A stretch of 64,000 nt of DNA from the NCBI GenBank assembly GCA_963787185.1, contig CAWBCC010000013.1:124001-188000 (forward strand), read 5' to 3'. The notes under the pieces were generated by a model. That model did not search any database. It was not told the DNA's origin and was given only the letters and a program-made list of their open reading frames with translations. Positions 17,381 through 25,857 of the stretch are shown here, piece after piece (positions within the stretch are counted from its first letter, which is position 1; every line of letters begins with the position of its first letter). Made by a program: the position numbers and the translations under genes. The DNA comes from JAJXZP01 sp963787185. Lineage in GTDB: Bacteria > Spirochaetota > Spirochaetia > Treponematales > Rectinemataceae.

Positions 17381-19108
17381 ATGAAAGAACTCCGCGGAAT
17401 TCCTGCGTCTCCGGGCAACGCCGTCGCGCCCGCCTTCATCTTCTACGAGGAGGCGGAGCTTTCGGTTCCCGCGTATTCGCTGGAGCCGAACGACGTCCCG
17501 GGCGAGTGGGCGCGGTTCCTGGGCGCGGTCGAAAAGGCCAGGATCGAGGTGACCGCGTTGCGCGACCGGGCTCTCGAGGAGGCGGGCAGCGATCAGGCCG
17601 CCATCTTCGAATCCCACCTGCTCATGTTGAGCGATCCGGATCTCCTGGAGCGGATCGAAGCCGATCTCAAGGCCACCTTCCGCAACAGCGAGCGGGTCAT
17701 GGTCGATATAGAGCGCGACCTCGTCGAAAAACTATCCGCGGCCTCCGATCCGGCGCTCCGCGACCGCGTCGCCGACATACACGACGTTTCGCGCAGAATT
17801 CTCGGGCACCTGCTCCTGCGCGAACGGCTCAATCTCGCCGATCTTTCGTCCGACGTGGTTCTCGTCGCGCGCGACTTGCTGCCCTCGGACATGATCTGCA
17901 TGAACCGCGACCATGTCAAAGCGGTCGCGACCGAAGCGGGCGGGCGGACGAGCCACGCGGCGATCCTGGCCCGCGCTTTCGAGATTCCCGCCGTGCTCGG
18001 CGTGGGCGGAGTACTGGGCTCTCTGCATTCCGGCATGGTGCTCGCGGTGGACGGGGATCTGGGCACGGTCACGGTCGAGCCCGACGAGTCCGCTCTTGCC
18101 CGGAGTGCGGCGGCCCAGGCCGCTTCGGCCGAGCGCTGTCTAGAGCTTACCGCGTTGCGCGATCTGCCGGCCGTCACCGTCGACGGGCGGCGCGTCCTCG
18201 TGAAGGCCAACATCGAAGTGCCGGAGGAAGTCGAAGGCGTCCTGATCCACGGCGCGGACGGCATCGGTCTCTTCCGCTCGGAGTTCCTCTTCCTCGGCGC
18301 CGTGAGCGGCCACATCCCGGACGAAGAGGAGCAGTACAAGGCGTACAGCAGGGTCATCTCGTCCATGAAAGGGCGGCCGGTGACCATCAGGACCCTCGAC
18401 ATAGGCGGGGACAAGGTCATACCCGAGCTCGGCGCCCAGGACGAGAAGAATCCCCTGTTGGGATGGAGGGCCATCCGCTTCTGCCTCTCCAACGTCGGTC
18501 TTTTCAAGATTCAGCTCAGGGCCATTCTCCGCGCCTCCGTCCAGGGCGACGCGCGGATCATGTTTCCCATGATCGCCACCGCCGACGAGCTGGACCGCGC
18601 CCTCGCCATTCTCGAGGAGGCCCGCGCGGAATGCCGCGCCAAAGGCCAGGCGGTGCCCGACGAGCTGCCCGTAGGCATCATGATCGAGATTCCCTCCGCC
18701 GCCGTCGCGAGCGACATACTGGCCAGGAAGGCGGATTTCTTCTCCATAGGAACGAACGATCTGGTCCAGTACACCATGGCGGTCGACCGCGGCAACGAGC
18801 GGGTCGCCTACCTGCACGAGCCCTTCCAGCCGGCGGTGATCCGGCTCGTGAAAATGACCATCGACAACGGCCGTGCGGCCGGCATAAGCGTGGGCATGTG
18901 CGGGGAAATGGCCGGCGATCCGCGCGCGGCCGTTCTCCTGCTGGGGCTCGGGCTCGACGAGTTTTCGATGTCCAGCGCGTCCGTTCCCGCCGTCAAACGC
19001 GCTCTCCGATCGATCGGCCTCGAAGAGGCGCGCTCGATCGCCGAAAAGGCGCTCGGCCTTTCCACCTCCGCCGAAGTCGCGGAGTATCTCGACCGGAGAC
19101 TACGCTAA
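17381..19108 (+). CDS. ptsI: Phosphoenolpyruvate-protein phosphotransferase (PTS enzyme I)
   Basis: A 575-residue enzyme I that passes phosphate from PEP to HPr. Starts KELRGIPASPGNAVAPAF. The phosphorylated His is in GGRTSHAAILARAFEIPAV (about residue 192). The PEP barrel has GADGIGLFRSEFLF, IRTLDIGGDK, FFSIGTNDLVQYT and GMCGEMAGD. No HPr or EII gene is nearby, so it may serve sugar uptake or a regulatory (nitrogen-type) branch. Confidence 0.94.
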   Translation: MKELRGIPASPGNAVAPAFIFYEEAELSVPAYSLEPNDVPGEWARFLGAVEKARIEVTALRDRALEEAGSDQAAIFESHLLMLSDPDLLERIEADLKATFRNSERVMVDIERDLVEKLSAASDPALRDRVADIHDVSRRILGHLLLRERLNLADLSSDVVLVARDLLPSDMICMNRDHVKAVATEAGGRTSHAAILARAFEIPAVLGVGGVLGSLHSGMVLAVDGDLGTVTVEPDESALARSAAAQAASAERCLELTALRDLPAVTVDGRRVLVKANIEVPEEVEGVLIHGADGIGLFRSEFLFLGAVSGHIPDEEEQYKAYSRVISSMKGRPVTIRTLDIGGDKVIPELGAQDEKNPLLGWRAIRFCLSNVGLFKIQLRAILRASVQGDARIMFPMIATADELDRALAILEEARAECRAKGQAVPDELPVGIMIEIPSAAVASDILARKADFFSIGTNDLVQYTMAVDRGNERVAYLHEPFQPAVIRLVKMTIDNGRAAGISVGMCGEMAGDPRAAVLLLGLGLDEFSMSSASVPAVKRALRSIGLEEARSIAEKALGLSTSAEVAEYLDRRLR

Positions 19109-19173
19109 ACTGCCATAAGATAAATAGTTTTGGTGATCAAGGCGAGACATTTCGATCTCGCCCTCTGTCCATT

Positions 19174-19638
19174 CTAAAAACTGCGAATGAGCCTAACGTT
19201 CATTTCAGGTCTTCCAAGCTGCCCCATAGGGGCATCATTCTTAAAGGATATTGCAATACCTCGTCTCGACGTCGCACCCGGATAGGTAAAAATGTAGGCA
19301 TCTACATAGAACCCCTTTTCGTCGAACTGTCCCACAAAATCCTTATTCTTATATAAAATCTGTAATTCAGCATACTCCGGATATCTCCAGTCCGTGAAGT
19401 TTTTTCCCTCATCGCTTAGCAGAGCAGGATTGCCCAATACTTCAGGTAGCAGCACCGGGCTTTCTCGTACTTGATCCCGAGTTTCAGCAATGAGTCCATG
19501 CTGTCCATCAGGTGTTACATAGAATACAATCCCACCACCGAAGTGTTCGCCGATAATGTGTGTTGTCGCATTCTGACTCATTACAGAGAATGGGAAAAGC
19601 AAAACCACAAGTCCCAAGATAAACTTGGAAGTCTTCAT
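19174..19638 (-). CDS. Exported DUF1566/Lcl-like protein
   Basis: A 154-residue secreted protein in AT-rich DNA. A signal peptide (MKTSKFILGLVVLLFPFSVMS) precedes HIIGEHFGGGIVFYVTPDGQ and HGLIAETRDQ, the opening seen in Lcl/DUF1566 adhesin-like domains. A Trp-containing TDWRYPEYAEL and a C-terminal RLIRSF follow. AAGGAA precedes the ATG at 19638; the frame is open to 19716 but without a better start. It marks the left part of the AT-rich island. Function unknown. Confidence 0.6.
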   Translation of the reverse strand: MKTSKFILGLVVLLFPFSVMSQNATTHIIGEHFGGGIVFYVTPDGQHGLIAETRDQVRESPVLLPEVLGNPALLSDEGKNFTDWRYPEYAELQILYKNKDFVGQFDEKGFYVDAYIFTYPGATSRRGIAISFKNDAPMGQLGRPEMNVRLIRSF

Positions 19639-19733
19639 ACTTCTATTCCTTTGCTTTGAATTTGGTATCCTATTTAGGATTCTCCTATAAAAGTAGAATA
19701 CTTGGACTTGCCCCATTTTCGTGGAGGCTTTAG

Positions 19734-19837
19734 TTACTGACCCGGCAATTGAAAAGCTGTCATCGCATCGAAAAAGGACTTAGCCGGGCGGTCCTTTTTC
19801 GATGCTCACGTCAACTGTTTTATTGCCGGGTCAGTAA
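19734..19837. mobile_element. 104-bp MITE-like element, copy 1
   Basis: Ends in perfect 16-bp terminal inverted repeats TTACTGACCCGGCAAT / ATTGCCGGGTCAGTAA. Inside is a perfect 15-bp hairpin, GCATCGAAAAAGGAC with its complement, around an 11-base loop. It carries no gene. It is identical over all 104 bases to copy 2 at 21263-21366. If TA is the target duplication (TA-CTGACC...GGTCAG-TA) the ends fit a Tc1/mariner/IS630-type MITE, but the TA is also part of the repeat so this is not proven. Confidence 0.85.
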
Positions 19838-19933
19838 TGTCGTCAACCAAAATATAATTAAGAAGAGTGCCGTGATCCCAAGGATCAGATTTTGAGCGTT
19901 TATGGCCAATCCGAACTCTCCTTTTTCTCGGGA

Positions 19934-20302
19934 TCAGTAAAAGCTTTCCGAACTGATTTCAATCAAGAGACTCTTGCTTTTTAGCACCGCAGGCTCTTCG
20001 TCTCTCAATTCACGCTTCAGCTTATTTACCTCATTTTGCAAGAGTTCCACTTGCCTTTGGAGAGCCGAAATTTTCTCTCGCAGATCAAGAATGATTTCAA
20101 TACCCTCCTTATTGATCCCGAGCGCCTCGTGCAGACTGATGATCTTTCTGAGTCTGTCAAGATTCTCTGTTTGTATGGCAATTTCACCATCCAAGATAAC
20201 CGTAGGATAAAGGCCAAATTCGGCAAAGTCTTGAATGAGTTCGGGATCGATATGGAAGTATTCGCAGACTTGGCTGAGCGTGATTTGGGTTTGCCTAGTC
20301 AT
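19934..20302 (-). CDS. cbpM: Chaperone modulator CbpM
   Basis: A 122-residue MerR-like protein: LSQVCEYFHIDPELIQDFAEFGL at the N-terminus is the winged helix-turn-helix-like part, followed by a coiled coil (EKISALQRQVELLQNEVNKL). CbpM proteins inhibit the DnaJ-like protein CbpA. The start codon overlaps the cbpA stop by one base (TAATG), so they are coupled. The pair sits between two identical MITE copies. Confidence 0.85.
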   Translation of the reverse strand: MTRQTQITLSQVCEYFHIDPELIQDFAEFGLYPTVILDGEIAIQTENLDRLRKIISLHEALGINKEGIEIILDLREKISALQRQVELLQNEVNKLKRELRDEEPAVLKSKSLLIEISSESFY

Positions 20303-21243
20303 TACTTTTCCTCTTTGCTTTTTTCGGTTCTGAGTGCTGCCAGATCCTGAAAGAGCTTCTTTTCTTGTAGTGTAAGTCTTTCAGGTAGTTGAACTACAAC
20401 TCTAAGAAAAAGATCTCCATAGCTCCCTGGCTTATCGTAAATTGGGAAACCTTTGCCCTTCAACCTAAAAACCGTCCCGTTTTTTGTCTCAGGTGGTATT
20501 TTTATTTCGAATTTTCCCGCTATGGTTTGTATTTCCAGGGTGGAGCCGAGTATCGCCGGATAAATACTGACGGGAATATCCCTGAAGAGGTCGACTCCGT
20601 CAAGTCTATATTCCGAGTGTGGTTGAAGAAGAAAGGTGATATAGAGATCGCCATTTGTTCCTCCATTGATACCGGCCGCACCTTTGCCCGGAATCTGAAT
20701 GGTCTGTCGATCCCATGTTCCTGGTTTAAGTTTGAGACGAATCTTCTGGCCCCCGACGCTGAGGATCTTGGCGCCGCCTACATAGGCCTCCTCCAGGCTT
20801 ATGGAGAGTTCAGCAGTTAAGTCTTGCCCTTTTCTGGACAAGCCGACGCCCCCTTGACCATGAATTCCTTGCCCGAAAATAAACTTGAAAAAATCTGATG
20901 TTGCTGAATCTTTACCAAACAAATCCTCCCAGTTTTGATTGGCATTCCCTGCTTGAGCGCTCCCCTGCGATGCATATTTCGACCAGTCAAAATGATCAGC
21001 TTCTCCGGAGTTCTGATGTTGTTCCCAATCCGAGCCAAAGGCATCATATTTCTGGCGTTTTTCATCGTCAGTCAAGACATCGTATGCTTCAGTTATTTCA
21101 CTGAATCTTGCTGCTGCGTTCTTATCGGTGGTGTTGACATCGGGGTGATATTGACGTGCCAGTTTTCGATACTGTTTCTTGAGTTCTTCCTTTTTCGCTG
21201 TCCTCGCCACTCCAAGAATCTTGTAATAGTCCTTAAAATCCAT
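20302..21243 (-). CDS. cbpA: DnaJ-type co-chaperone CbpA
   Basis: A 313-residue type-B J protein. J domain at 1-70 with the HPD motif in QYHPDVNTTDK; a Gly/Phe-poor linker with GQGIHGQGGVGL; then two CTD beta domains (LSISLEEAYVGGAKIL and later RDIPVSIYPAILGSTLEI). It lacks the zinc-finger repeats of DnaJ itself. AAAGGAAA precedes the ATG. The region upstream is MITE copy 2, 20 bases away, so its promoter must be in or beyond that element. Codon and base composition are AT-rich relative to the surrounding core genes, which suggests transfer. Confidence 0.9.
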   Translation of the reverse strand: MDFKDYYKILGVARTAKKEELKKQYRKLARQYHPDVNTTDKNAAARFSEITEAYDVLTDDEKRQKYDAFGSDWEQHQNSGEADHFDWSKYASQGSAQAGNANQNWEDLFGKDSATSDFFKFIFGQGIHGQGGVGLSRKGQDLTAELSISLEEAYVGGAKILSVGGQKIRLKLKPGTWDRQTIQIPGKGAAGINGGTNGDLYITFLLQPHSEYRLDGVDLFRDIPVSIYPAILGSTLEIQTIAGKFEIKIPPETKNGTVFRLKGKGFPIYDKPGSYGDLFLRVVVQLPERLTLQEKKLFQDLAALRTEKSKEEK

Positions 21244-21262
21244 TTTGGGGTTTCCTTTGCTC

Positions 21263-21366
21263 TTACTGACCCGGCAATTGAAAAGCTGTCATCGCATCGA
21301 AAAAGGACTTAGCCGGGCGGTCCTTTTTCGATGCTCACGTCAACTGTTTTATTGCCGGGTCAGTAA
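21263..21366. mobile_element. 104-bp MITE-like element, copy 2
   Basis: Base-for-base identical to 19734-19837, in the same orientation, and placed on the other side of the cbpA-cbpM pair. The identity points to recent insertion or duplication of the whole bracketed unit. Confidence 0.85.
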
Positions 21367-21575
21367 TACCGAATATGACATTTATTATTCCTCGTCTTTC
21401 TCGCTTTCTTCCTTTTTTTGTTCGCTTTCCACTTCCTCTCTTTCTTCTTCTTCCATCTCTTCAGCCTGATTCTTCTCTTCTTGGGTGGCATCATCTTCAT
21501 TTTCCGTATCACGCTCTAATTCGAGCTCTATTTCTCCTTCCCAGGCATCATAAAGCTGAATTATTGTCCGCAATA

Positions 21576-22900
21576 GAATTTTTGGCGCTTCCGGATTTCG
21601 GGTGTAATATTAAAATCCCATATCCAGGCCGCCGAAGTGAAATAGGATTGCCATGCGGAAGCGTTCTCTGTTCCTGAAACCACAAGCCATCCGCTTGATC
21701 TTCTGGATACCTGAGTTCACGGACTCGAGCATCGCGTTGCTGGTTTTCATGCGTATCGCATTCAGGATTCCCCAGAAGTACTTCCGGATCATCCTTCCAG
21801 CCTTGACCATCGGCTCGAGCTTGCTCCGGCTGATCCAGGACAAAAGCTCCTTCCAGCGCTTCTCGGCAACACCCAGATACCTATAGTCCCATAGGAGCGT
21901 CGCCGCTTCTTTGATTCTCCACGCTCTGGCCGTCCTCAGGTTCAAGCGTGACAACAGCATGAATGCCGGACGGTTTCCCGTCCGGTTGTCCGTTCTGGCT
22001 GATGTCCTCAGCCAGTCGAACTTGGTGCCGCCAAGCACGCTCGGCTCGCCTGCTTTGCTGAGCTCCCGATGTTCCTGTGCCCGGACCTTGTCCACCGCCT
22101 TGTTCAGGTGCTGGGCCACATGGTAGCGATCGAACGCAATCAGGGATTCCCAGTTCTCGAAACTTTCTCTCACCGCCTTGATGTACGGATCCCACATGTC
22201 TATCGAAATGCTTTCCAAGGCCTTCAAATCGGCCGTTTCCTGCGTTCTAAACCACGCGCCCAGAGTTCCTGCCTTCCGGTCCTGGAGAACATCCAAAACG
22301 GTGTTCTCGTCCTTGTCGAGGATAACCGTCACGTACTCGTGACGCTTCTGAAACGACGTCTCGTCAACCCCGATCTCCCGTGGTGACGATTTCTTCCGCT
22401 TCTCAAGCCCTCGGCGCACCGCTCGTTCCTGGATGCCGGCAACTTCGTCCCAGCTCAGGTCGAACATGGAGCCGACTTCGCTGATCGAAGCCATCTGCAG
22501 CCAGCGACATACGTGCCGCTCCAGCTCCATGGTGAAGCGGCTGTTCTTTTCGGCCCATGGAACCTTGACTTGAAGCACTCCGTGCTCTTCGCATCTGACG
22601 CGCGGAATCTCCGATTCGATGATCGTCTTGTGGTTGCAGGAATCCAGATGACGCCATTTCCGTGCCTTGCGGTCATGAATCGCCGCCACCTTGCCGCACT
22701 TCGCACAGAAGGCGTCTTCCCCCTCGGCGTACGCAACGATGACTCGCACCTCGCGCGTGGTGCCATCGCGGATGATCTCCTGCACTTCCCAGGGCCACTC
22801 AATGCCAAGAATGTGGCTATAAAACTCTTCCAAGGATTCGCTACTCATAACCGCATTCTACCCAATACTTCCACTCGAATTCCAGAAGCCCCGAATTTTT
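21576..22900. mobile_element. ISL3-family insertion sequence with 8-bp target duplication
   Basis: The IS spans 21584-22892 (1309 bp). Terminal inverted repeats are GGCGCTTCCGGATTTCGGG.. on the left and GGGGCTTCTGGAATTCGAG.. on the right (17 of 21 matching). Both are flanked by GAATTTTT (21576-21583 and 22893-22900), an exact 8-bp target duplication, the length expected for ISL3. One transposase gene fills it. Confidence 0.93.
21610..22848 (-). CDS. ISL3-family transposase
   Basis: A 412-residue DDE transposase. An N-terminal zinc ribbon (CAKCGKVAAIHDRK...C) is followed by a helix-turn-helix (SEVGSMFDLSWDEV) and a DDE core: GVDETSFQKRHEYVT (first Asp), SIDMWDPYIKAV (second Asp) and SNAMLESVNSGIQKIKRMA (Glu). 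The frame is intact and both IS ends are present, so the element may be active. Confidence 0.92.
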   Translation of the reverse strand: MSSESLEEFYSHILGIEWPWEVQEIIRDGTTREVRVIVAYAEGEDAFCAKCGKVAAIHDRKARKWRHLDSCNHKTIIESEIPRVRCEEHGVLQVKVPWAEKNSRFTMELERHVCRWLQMASISEVGSMFDLSWDEVAGIQERAVRRGLEKRKKSSPREIGVDETSFQKRHEYVTVILDKDENTVLDVLQDRKAGTLGAWFRTQETADLKALESISIDMWDPYIKAVRESFENWESLIAFDRYHVAQHLNKAVDKVRAQEHRELSKAGEPSVLGGTKFDWLRTSARTDNRTGNRPAFMLLSRLNLRTARAWRIKEAATLLWDYRYLGVAEKRWKELLSWISRSKLEPMVKAGRMIRKYFWGILNAIRMKTSNAMLESVNSGIQKIKRMACGFRNRERFRMAILFHFGGLDMGF

Positions 22901-23032
22901 TGGACTTCTTCAGATGATATTTCATTGATGTCATAACCTCTTTCCTGAAGAGCTATTCCGAGCCAACCACCTATGTCCATCCGTTGCGCAAAATATGTCG
23001 CACACATTCTGGCAGCTTCATCAATCTCCCTT

Positions 23033-23392
23033 TTATCCATGTTCTGCTCCTTGCGAGTGGAAACTTCCCATACAAACGACAGTATAGCCCCCTCGAGGGG
23101 AGCGAGAAAGTCCTTCTTTATGAATTGAAATAGATGGTTTTCCGAGGTATTTCCGGAGTAGGACCTTTTTCCCACTTTGATTGCCAATATCATACATTTC
23201 TGATAGGATGGCGTCCTCGATGCGAATCTTGAAGATTTGAGCCACCCTTGTAGCTCGCGCTTTTGCTGCTTTGTCAGTCGAGGCAAACTTGAGGTTCACG
23301 ATTTGGGTTGTCCTCTGGCCCTTATGGAACACGTCGAGGTAAAGGGTCATTATGCCATCCTTGAGCTTTTGTTCGCGAATCTTTACACCCAT
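23033..23392 (-). pseudogene. Remnant of a tyrosine integrase (arm-binding N-terminus)
   Basis: The N-terminal sequence VKIREQKLKDGIMTLYLDVF resembles the arm-type DNA-binding domain of tyrosine integrases found mainly in Bacteroidota-type elements. After about residue 80 the reading frame changes: the alternative frame continues NTSENHLFQFIKKDF. There is no catalytic domain, so this is a truncated, frameshifted relic. It indicates that the 19.1-23.5 kb segment arrived by integration. Confidence 0.5.
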
Positions 23393-23560
23393 AATATTCC
23401 CTTTGATAATTAGTTATCACACGAACGGAGATATGAAAAATAGCAATTGGTTGTCAACTATACTAACAATATTGTTGGATTTGGGGTAAATGGTGAGATA
23501 AGGAGCAATGGGTAGGTTTTATAATTCATTATATAGCAATGAATAGAGAAATGAGGAGAT
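23393..23560. other. AT-rich boundary between the island and der
   Basis: Contains a 12-bp palindrome AACAATATTGTT (23465-23476) and GATAA-TTAG-TTATC. It also holds a possible 12-codon leader ORF at 23508-23546 (MGRFYNSLYSNE) with AAGGAG before it, ending 14 bases before the der start. No other gene is seen. Confidence 0.35.
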
Positions 23561-25402
23561 ATGAAGAAACTGCACCGGACCATTTCGACCGGAGACTCCG
23601 GAGCTGAAAACCCGATGAATCACGAGGACCCGGGCGAGAGCGCGCCCGAAAGGAAGCCGCGCGACGCGAAGCGCGAGCCGGACGAGAGCGGGCGGATCGT
23701 CCGCTATGAGAACCTGCCCCTCGTGGTGATAGCGGGACGGCCCAACGTGGGCAAGTCGACGCTCTTCAACCGTCTGCTCCATAAGAGGCGGACCATCACC
23801 GACCCGACGCCCGGCGTCACGCGCGACCCGATCGATGCGGTCTGGGAGCTTCGCGACGCGGGCCGTCGCGCCAGACTCGTCGACACGGGCGGATTCAAGC
23901 TCGACCGCGAAGGACTGGATGTTCTCGTCGTCGAAAAGAGCCTCGAATCGCTCGAACGCGCCGACCTCATTCTCTTCGTCGTCGACGCCACGCAGGTCAA
24001 CCCCGAGGACGAGGAGTTCGCCTCCCTTCTCAGACGATGGACATCGAAGCTCCTCCTGGTCGTCAACAAGGCGGACAGCCCCGAACGCGACGCCATGGTC
24101 TGGGGGCACGCGAAATGGGGCTTCGAGCCGGTGATCTTCGTATCGGCGGAGCACGGACGCAATATCGGGGAGCTCGAGGAAGCCGTGGCCTCGCGCCTCG
24201 ATTTCGGCCGGGTCGTCGAAATCGAGGAGGAGCGCGCCCCCGTCAGGCTGGCGATAATGGGCAAGCCCAATACCGGAAAGTCCACCCTTCTCAATCGTCT
24301 GCTCGGCGAGGAGAAGTCGATCGTCAGCGAGGTGGCGGGCACCACGCGCGACGTCGTGGAAGGACGCTTCGCGTTCAAGGGGAGGCAGATCGTCGTCCTC
24401 GACACGGCCGGCATACGGCGCAAAAAGAAGGTGACCGAGGCCGTCGAATACTATTCCGTCAACCGCGCGATACGCACCGTGAACGAATGCGATGTCGTCG
24501 TTCTCTTGATCGACGCCCGCGAAGGCCTCACCGACCAGGACAAAAAAATAGCGGCCTTCGCCTCGGAGAAGGGGAGGGGCCTCGTCTTCGGCCTGAACAA
24601 GTGGGACACGATGCCCGATCTCAAGAACTCCTTCGAGGCCGCGCGCGACAAGCTCCGCTACTTCTTCGGCCAGATGGCGTGGGCTCCGGTGCTTGCGCTC
24701 TCGGCGAAGGATGGAACCGGCGTGGACAAGCTCATGAATACCGTGATCAATCTCCACGCCCAGCTCCACAAGCGCGTGGAGACGGGCCCCCTCAATAGGG
24801 CGATCGAAGAGTGGGTCGAGGCGACGCCTCCGCCCGTGGGTCCGCGCACGAAGTTCAAGCTTCGCTATGCCGTGCAGACCAGCGTCAATCCCCAGGCTTT
24901 TGCCGTCTTCGTCACGCGGCCGGAGGCGGTTGCGGAAGCCTATGTTTCGTTCCTGCGCAACAAAATCCGCGAAGAGCTCGGCCTCGACAAGATACCGGTC
25001 CTGGTGGAGCTCAAGGAGTCGCACGCGCGAGGTGGCGCGCGCGAGCGGATCGGCCGGGCGGCGGAAGATGCCAAGCCGACGAGGCGGCGCCCGAAGGATG
25101 GGGCGGCCGCGGCGGAGAGGCCGCAGGCGTCCAAGGCCGCACTCCGGAAATCCGCCGGCCGAGAGACCGAGGCCGGCAGGGCCGGCCTCCCCGCGGGGGC
25201 CTCCGCCGGAAACGGGACTCAGCGCGCGAGTCGCAAGTCCATGAACCGCAAGGCCGCGAGCGAGACCGGAGCCAGGAGTCGCCCGAGCGCGCGCGGCTCC
25301 CGACCCGACGCGGTGCGCGGCCTAAAGGAGCGGGCGGCTGCCTCCGGCGCGCGCCGGCCCCGAAAGCCGCGGCCTCCCCGGAAAGCCCGCGGCGCCCAGT
25401 AG
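23561..25402 (+). CDS. der: Ribosome-assembly GTPase Der (EngA) with a long basic tail
   Basis: Tandem-GTPase factor for 50S subunit assembly. First G domain has GRPNVGKSTLFNRLL (about residue 59), DTGGF and NKAD. The second has GKPNTGKSTLLNRLL, DTAGIRRKKK and NKWD. A KH-like domain follows to about residue 485 (PVLVELKESHARGG). Residues about 487-613 form an Arg/Lys/Ala/Pro-rich extension ending RRPRKPRPPRKARGAQ; usual Der proteins are 440-490 residues. GAGGAG lies directly before the ATG at 23561; a later ATG at 23615 is possible. Confidence 0.93.
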   Translation: MKKLHRTISTGDSGAENPMNHEDPGESAPERKPRDAKREPDESGRIVRYENLPLVVIAGRPNVGKSTLFNRLLHKRRTITDPTPGVTRDPIDAVWELRDAGRRARLVDTGGFKLDREGLDVLVVEKSLESLERADLILFVVDATQVNPEDEEFASLLRRWTSKLLLVVNKADSPERDAMVWGHAKWGFEPVIFVSAEHGRNIGELEEAVASRLDFGRVVEIEEERAPVRLAIMGKPNTGKSTLLNRLLGEEKSIVSEVAGTTRDVVEGRFAFKGRQIVVLDTAGIRRKKKVTEAVEYYSVNRAIRTVNECDVVVLLIDAREGLTDQDKKIAAFASEKGRGLVFGLNKWDTMPDLKNSFEAARDKLRYFFGQMAWAPVLALSAKDGTGVDKLMNTVINLHAQLHKRVETGPLNRAIEEWVEATPPPVGPRTKFKLRYAVQTSVNPQAFAVFVTRPEAVAEAYVSFLRNKIREELGLDKIPVLVELKESHARGGARERIGRAAEDAKPTRRRPKDGAAAAERPQASKAALRKSAGRETEAGRAGLPAGASAGNGTQRASRKSMNRKAASETGARSRPSARGSRPDAVRGLKERAAASGARRPRKPRPPRKARGAQ

Positions 25403-25406
25403 GATC

Positions 25407-25733
25407 GTGGCTTCCTACGGCATCGGGGAGGTTGAGCTGATCCTCGCTCTCCCCGCCTCGACCCTGCGTCACTGGGAGCGGGAGTTCAGTCTTCTCGCCC
25501 CCCGCAAGGACCAATTCGGAAGGAGGCGCTACTCCGAATCCGACATTCGCCTCCTCCTGCGGCTCAAGCACCTGGCGCTGGGCCGCGGCATGGGACTTTC
25601 CGCGGCGGCGCAATGTCTGCTCGACGAGCTCGGCGTTCCCCAGTCGGAAACACGGGCGCGCATCGCCGAACTGCGCGGCGAGCTCATCGCCCTGTATTTC
25701 GCCACTCTCGAGGCGAAGCGTTTGCTCGATTAG
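25407..25733 (+). CDS. MerR-family HTH protein
   Basis: A 108-residue protein with one MerR winged helix: YGIGEVELILALPASTLRHWERE then FGRRRYSESDIRLLLRLKHL. There is no effector domain beyond a short helix. It starts at GTG 25407, four bases after the der stop, so it is cotranscribed with der. The position next to der is common in spirochaetes as far as I recall, but the target is unknown. Confidence 0.78.
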   Translation: MASYGIGEVELILALPASTLRHWEREFSLLAPRKDQFGRRRYSESDIRLLLRLKHLALGRGMGLSAAAQCLLDELGVPQSETRARIAELRGELIALYFATLEAKRLLD

Positions 25734-25857
25734 CCTTCCAAAAAGAAGAGTGGCAAGAAAGCTACATGGGCGCGGAGGGAGAGAAGACGAAAATTTGAAG
25801 GGATTGGAAAATTCATTGCTTTTCGCGCAACCGCGTGGGTTATGCTATACTGAGGTC

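Larger units (their letters stand above)
21385..23040 (-). pseudogene. Small acidic-tailed gene split by an ISL3-family IS
   Basis: The 5' part starts at 23040 (MDKREIDEAARMCATYFA, preceded by AAGGAG) and runs to 22893. The 3' part runs from 21583 to the stop at 21385. Removing the IS (21584-22892) and one copy of the 8-bp duplication joins them in frame: ...SEEVQKI-LLRTIIQLYDAW.... The rebuilt protein is about 112 residues with a C-terminal half almost entirely Glu/Asp/Lys/Gln. I do not recognise the family. It lies downstream of an integrase remnant. Confidence 0.7.

Noticed and set aside
21385..21573. The acidic 62-codon frame as an independent gene
   Set aside because: Its apparent start is TTG and it joins in frame with the upstream part once the IS is removed, so it is the 3' end of a split gene.
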